From assembly GCF_000381025.1 (NCBI RefSeq), contig NZ_KB905813.1, positions 540,716 through 604,715 on the forward strand: 64,000 nt of DNA, given 5' to 3'. Positions 60,619 to 64,000 of the stretch are shown in pieces. The notes under the pieces are model-generated. The model did not search any database, was not told the DNA's origin, and was given only the letters and a program-made list of their open reading frames with translations. Position 1 is the stretch's first letter, and every line of letters starts with the position of its first letter. Both the position numbers and the translations under genes were made by a program. This DNA is from Streptomyces sulphureus DSM 40104 (GTDB lineage Bacteria; Actinomycetota; Actinomycetes; Streptomycetales; Streptomycetaceae).

Positions 60619-61215
60619 TCACACTTGCACGACCGGCTCCCCGTCCAGGGAGACGCCGGCGTTGCCGAGCTCCTCCAGCGCCCTGTCCGTCGTCTCCCTG
60701 GCGACGCCGGCCGTGTAGTCGAGGAGGACGCGCGTGGCGAAGCCGTCGCGGACGGCGTCGAGCGCCGTCGCGCGGACGCAGTGGTCGGTGGCGATGCCCA
60801 CCACGTCGACCGAGGTCACGCCGCGCGCACGCAGCCAGTCGGTGAGTCGGGTCCCCGCTGCGTTCACGCCGTCGAAGCCGCTCTCGGAGGCGGCGTGCTC
60901 GCCCTTGTAAAAGACCTCGCCGACGGCTGCGGACTCGGCGGCTGCCGCGAAGTACGGGTGGAAGGCCGCCCCTTCGGTGCCGGCGACGCAGTGAGCGGGG
61001 AAGGACGCGCGGAAGTCCGGGCGGACGGAGAAGTGGCCGCCAGGGTCGATGTGGTGGTCGCGGGTGGCGACGATCTCCGCGTACACGCCCTCGGCCGCCG
61101 TCCTCGCCACGAGCCCGGCGATGGCGGCGGCCCGTCCGGCGCCGCCGGGAACAGGGACGCTGCCCCCTTCGCAGAAGTCCTTCTGCACGTCGATCACCAA
61201 CAGTGCCCGCACCAT
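60619..61215 (-). CDS. pncA: Nicotinamidase
   Basis: 198 residues from ATG 61215. LLVIDVQKDFCEGGSVPVPGG holds the catalytic Asp, ATRDHHIDPGGHFS the metal-binding Asp/His residues, EVFYKGEHAASESGFDG the Lys, and VVGIATDHCVRATALDAV the nucleophilic Cys. It hydrolyses nicotinamide to nicotinate for NAD recycling (and activates pyrazinamide in relatives). Monocistronic, convergent on the chimeric gene. Confidence 0.93.
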   Translation of the reverse strand: MVRALLVIDVQKDFCEGGSVPVPGGAGRAAAIAGLVARTAAEGVYAEIVATRDHHIDPGGHFSVRPDFRASFPAHCVAGTEGAAFHPYFAAAAESAAVGEVFYKGEHAASESGFDGVNAAGTRLTDWLRARGVTSVDVVGIATDHCVRATALDAVRDGFATRVLLDYTAGVARETTDRALEELGNAGVSLDGEPVVQV

Positions 61216-61459
61216 GGCCGCTCCCTCTTCCGTCCGCTGCCGCCTCCCTGCGACCGGTGCCCGTCCGCGGCGGCGCGCTCGCTCCCCTGGGCCGCTGTTC
61301 ACCCGAGCGGGGCCCGCCGGCGGACGAGAAGGAGGCGGTCCAACGCACCTGCGGCGCAAGGTCGTTGACGAAGCGGACGCGACGTCGGAGAGCGGCCGCT
61401 CGCGCGTCGCGCACCGCTGTGCGCTGGGAAAACTCAGGGGCGGACGTAGGATCGCACAC

Positions 61460-61759
61460 ATGGCCGACATCATCGACAGAAGCACGCATCGGGAACTGAT
61501 CGACCTCCAGCGCGCCGTGAACGCCGCCTTCGCCGCCCTCGACGGCCACGCCAGGGACGTCGGAAAACCGGGGATCGAGTGGACGGAAGAGGAGAAGGCC
61601 GAGTCCGAGCGGCTGCGGGGCGTGGTGCAGGAGGCGGTCGTTGAGAAGAACAGGGCGCTCGAGGAGTCGGGGCTCCCCGCCGAGCACGGTGCTTTCCAGG
61701 CGAGCCAGGCGTTGAAGGACGCGGCCAAGTCGGAGTCGGAGGGAAGCGCGGGGGAGTAG
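61460..61759 (+). CDS. Small conserved-looking acidic protein, leaderless
   Basis: 99 residues. TAGGAT (61447-61452) ends seven nt before the ATG, so translation is probably leaderless. The chain is almost wholly helical and charged (RELIDLQRAVNAAFAALDGH, WTEEEKAESERLRGVVQEAV), suggesting a coiled coil or small DNA- or protein-binding factor. No family is recognised. A hairpin terminates it 10 nt downstream. Confidence 0.75.
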   Translation: MADIIDRSTHRELIDLQRAVNAAFAALDGHARDVGKPGIEWTEEEKAESERLRGVVQEAVVEKNRALEESGLPAEHGAFQASQALKDAAKSESEGSAGE

Positions 61760-61769
61760 CGCACTCCGG

Positions 61770-61789
61770 GCCCCCGTGCGATCGGGGGC
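61770..61789 (+). terminator. Terminator of the small leaderless gene
   Basis: GCCCCCG (61770-61776) pairs perfectly with CGGGGGC (61783-61789), six-nt loop, followed by TT. Confidence 0.6.
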
Positions 61790-61984
61790 TTGCGCGTTCG
61801 GGGCAACCGCCGCGGAAGCCGCAGTAGTTGACACACGGATTCTTCACTTCGCCGCGGGGTTCTGACATGTTCACGCGCGTAGATTCCCGGGCAGGCATCG
61901 TGCGACCGAACACCCGTCACACGGGCGCCGCGCGCCGGTACCCGGCGCCGGAGGCGTCCGTCCCCCCACGCGATGGGATGAACC

Positions 61985-62779
61985 GTGATACGCAGAACCC
62001 TCTATGCCGCCGCGGCTGCCGGAGCGGTGGTCGTCGCAGCCGTCGCAGTCCCCACGGCCACGGCCGGACCGGCGCCCGGGGCGCTCGAAGCGCCCGCCGA
62101 CTACTACCAGGACGCCGAAGGCAAGACCGGCGAGGAACTCAAGGACGCGCTCCACACCATTATCTCCACCGACGCCGAGGCCATCTCCTACGACGAGGTC
62201 TGGGACGCGCTGAAGGAGACCGACAAGGACCCCGACAACTCCTCGAACGTCATCCTCCTCTACACCGGCCGCTCCCAGTCGGCCGACGACAACGGGGGCG
62301 ACTCGGGGCAGTGGAACCGCGAGCACGTCTGGGCCAAGTCCCACGGCGACTTCGGCACCTCGACAGGGCCCGGAACCGACGTGCACCATCTGAGGCCCGC
62401 CGACGTCCAGGTCAACAGCGTGCGCGGGAACAAGGACTTCGACGAGGGAGGCGAGGAAGTCGAGGACGCCCCGGGCAACTTCACCGACGACGACTCCTTC
62501 GAGCCCCGCGACGAGGTCAAGGGCGACGTCGCGCGGATGATCCTCTACATGGACGTCCGGTACGAGGGCGACGACTCCTGGCCCGACCTGGAGGCCAACG
62601 ACGAGGTGGACAACGGCTCGGCGCCCAACCTCGGCCGCGTCTCGGTCCTGAAGGAGTGGAGCGCGCAGGACCCGCCGGACGCGTTCGAGGAGAACCGCAA
62701 CGACGTCATCTACGAGCAGATCCAGCACAACCGGAACCCGTTCGTGGATCACCCGGAGTGGGTCGACGAGATCTACTGA
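61985..62779 (+). CDS. Secreted endonuclease I-family nuclease
   Basis: 264 residues from GTG. The N-terminus MIRRTLYAAAAAGAVVVAAVAVPTA is a signal peptide with an AxA-like end. The catalytic region WNREHVWAKSHGDFG and DVHHLRPADVQVNSVRGN is the beta-beta-alpha-metal (His-Asn) active site of endonuclease I proteins, and later residues (DVARMILYMDVRYEG) are typical of the family. The mature protein is very acidic. It probably degrades extracellular DNA for nutrients. Confidence 0.92.
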   Translation: MIRRTLYAAAAAGAVVVAAVAVPTATAGPAPGALEAPADYYQDAEGKTGEELKDALHTIISTDAEAISYDEVWDALKETDKDPDNSSNVILLYTGRSQSADDNGGDSGQWNREHVWAKSHGDFGTSTGPGTDVHHLRPADVQVNSVRGNKDFDEGGEEVEDAPGNFTDDDSFEPRDEVKGDVARMILYMDVRYEGDDSWPDLEANDEVDNGSAPNLGRVSVLKEWSAQDPPDAFEENRNDVIYEQIQHNRNPFVDHPEWVDEIY

Positions 62780-62813
62780 CACGCCAACCGGCCGTCGTAC
62801 GGCCGCAGTACAC

Positions 62814-62855
62814 GCGCCGCCGGGTCGTCCGGGTCGATCCGGAGCCCGGCGGCGC
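62814..62855 (+). terminator. Terminator after the nuclease gene
   Basis: GCGCCGCCGGG (62814-62824) pairs perfectly with 62845-62855, 35 nt past the stop codon. Confidence 0.7.
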
Positions 62856-62955
62856 ACGCCGGCGCCCCTGCGCGCGGCGTACGCTCCCTCCGCCGTGCAA
62901 CCAAGTGCGCATGGGGAGTTGGTGACCCGCGGGCGCGCCGGGCGTTGAACGGGAC

Positions 62956-63438
62956 ATGGAGACAACCCGCACCGCCCACCGATTCGGCGGCGCCGCACTC
63001 GCGCTCGCCGCCGCCCTGCTGCCCCTCGCCGCCACCTCGGCCTCCGCCGCCGGCACGGCGGCAGGCGGAGCGAAGAGCCCCGCGGGCGCCGAAGCCCGCT
63101 CCGCCGACCACGAGGCGCGACTCGGAGCCGACCGCCCCGCACGCGGCCTCGAACTCACCCTCTCCGGCAGCGAAGGGACCTGGACCCGCGCCGCCCGCCT
63201 TCACTGCCCCTCCGGCACCGGCACCCACCCGCACGGCCCCGCGGCCTGCGCCGACCTCGCGAGGGCGCACGGCGACCCGGATGCCGTCCCCTCGGCCACC
63301 GGAGCCTGCTCGATGATCCACGACCCCGTCACCGCGAGCGCCTACGGCACCTTCCGCGGCCGGACCGTCGAGTGGGAGAAGACCTTCTCCAACGAATGCC
63401 TGCTCCACCGGAGCGCAGGGGACCTCTTCCGCTTCTGA
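62956..63438 (+). CDS. Subtilisin-inhibitor (SSI)-like secreted protein
   Basis: 160 residues. A signal peptide ([21 protein letters not shown]) leads to the SSI fold: [26 protein letters not shown], the reactive-site loop [17 protein letters not shown], and [20 protein letters not shown] at the end, with four Cys for two disulfides. By alignment with SSI (Cys-Pro-Met-Val-Tyr), P1 is Met and P1' is Ile, and P2 is Ser in place of Pro. It should inhibit subtilisin-like serine proteases outside the cell. Confidence 0.92.
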   Translation: METTRTAHRFGGAALALAAALLPLAATSASAAGTAAGGAKSPAGAEARSADHEARLGADRPARGLELTLSGSEGTWTRAARLHCPSGTGTHPHGPAACADLARAHGDPDAVPSATGACSMIHDPVTASAYGTFRGRTVEWEKTFSNECLLHRSAGDLFRF

Positions 63439-63509
63439 CGCGCCGCGCCGGAGGACCGGTCGGGCGGCACGCGTGTCAACGTCCGCTCGACCTGGTATCC
63501 CTGGGCACC

Positions 63510-64000
63510 ATGCACGGCCATCGAGCAGAGACCGAGTCGACACCTCCCCGAGAACCGCAGCAGATCGACGGCGTCGAGGCCGCCGCCCTCGACGCGCACT
63601 GGCGCGCCGCCAACTACCTCTCAGCGGGCCAGATCTACCTCCGCGACAACGTCCTCCTCCGCGAGCCCCTCACCACCGACCACCTCAAGCCGCAGTTGCT
63701 GGGCCACTGGGGCACCTGTCCCGGCCTGAACCTCCTCTACACCCACCTCGACCGCCTGATCCAACGCAGCGGCCGGCCGACGGTCAGCGTCTGGGGCCCC
63801 GGGCATGGAGCGCCGGCGGTGCGCGCCGGGGCCTGGCTGGAGGGCACCTACGGTGAGTTGGAGCCGCAGTACCGGCGGGACGAGGAGGGCATGCGCGCCC
63901 TCTTCCGCAGGTTCTCGACGCCCGGCGGCGTCGCGAGCCACACCTCTCCCGAGGTCCCCGGGTCGATCCAGGAGGGCGGCGAACTCGGTTACAGCCTGCT
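63510..64000 (+). CDS. Phosphoketolase (XFP), 3' partial
   Basis: The reading frame runs off the window. From ATG 63510 the visible 163 residues include [64 protein letters not shown] and [21 protein letters not shown], the thiamin-diphosphate N-terminal domain of phosphoketolases. These cleave xylulose 5-phosphate or fructose 6-phosphate to acetyl phosphate. No clear ribosome site precedes the ATG. Confidence 0.92.
   Translation, partial: MHGHRAETESTPPREPQQIDGVEAAALDAHWRAANYLSAGQIYLRDNVLLREPLTTDHLKPQLLGHWGTCPGLNLLYTHLDRLIQRSGRPTVSVWGPGHGAPAVRAGAWLEGTYGELEPQYRRDEEGMRALFRRFSTPGGVASHTSPEVPGSIQEGGELGYSL

Overview
The window is high-GC actinomycete DNA, most likely from a Streptomyces chromosome. 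The signs are extreme G/C at third codon positions, overlapping ATGA/GTGA gene junctions, several TAnnnT -10 boxes that sit 6-7 nt before a start codon (leaderless genes), an AfsR-type SARP regulator, a subtilisin-inhibitor (SSI) gene, a fused SecDF paralogue and a type III PKS cluster. No tRNA, rRNA, CRISPR array or complete insertion sequence was recognised.

Layout. (1) 0-9.6 kb: end of a LacI regulator, metE behind a cobalamin riboswitch, a DUF309 protein, and a PucR-type regulator divergent from a semialdehyde dehydrogenase plus an omega-aminotransferase (amine or beta-amino-acid catabolism). (2) 10.2-18.1 kb: an IclR regulator divergent from a catabolic operon (NTF2-like protein, two SDRs, a flavoprotein, an MFS importer), then an acyl-CoA-dehydrogenase-like gene and a TauE/SafE exporter. 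(3) 18.6-22.3 kb: secreted hydrolase, histidine-phosphatase-like protein, PAP2-like and other membrane proteins. (4) 22.4-39.7 kb: a probable unrecognised biosynthetic cluster. It holds serine acetyltransferase, a cysteine-synthase-like PLP enzyme, two cupin proteins, an EamA exporter, AsnB, a PrpF-type isomerase, an ACAD-fold protein without the catalytic Glu next to a flavin reductase, a dihydroorotase-like enzyme, a tautomerase, a degenerate ATP-grasp protein, a secreted protein made of sixteen EGPN/EGPD repeats, and a 1005-residue SARP/NB-ARC/TPR regulator. (5) 39.8-41.9 kb: a decayed YcaO (RiPP-type) locus with two small peptide ORFs upstream.

(6) 41.9-48.5 kb: housekeeping and stress genes (YeaQ-like, hemerythrin, HAD phosphatase, two GNATs, SecDF). 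(7) 48.7-54.1 kb: a phenolic-lipid cluster in which a type III PKS, an ICMT-like methyltransferase and a flavin hydroxylase (SrsABC-like) are combined with their own ACP and FabF-like ketosynthase, plus a second methyltransferase. (8) 54.1-60.6 kb: the wreck of a KstR2-type steroid (C/D-ring) degradation region. kstR2, ipdA, ipdB and one acyl-CoA dehydrogenase look intact, but a CoA ligase, a partner dehydrogenase and a FAS1-like dehydratase are reduced to stubs, and a MaoC dehydratase is fused in frame to the C-terminal half of a KstR2-like regulator. (9) 60.6-64 kb: nicotinamidase, a small leaderless gene, secreted endonuclease I, an SSI-type inhibitor and the start of a phosphoketolase.

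The strongest candidates for undescribed biology are the EGPN-repeat secreted protein with its degenerate ATP-grasp neighbour and the 22-34 kb enzyme set, whose logic partly resembles D-cycloserine biosynthesis. The repeated internal deletions in the steroid region and the broken YcaO locus are the clearest evolutionary signals. All functional calls come from reading the sequence; no database search was possible.
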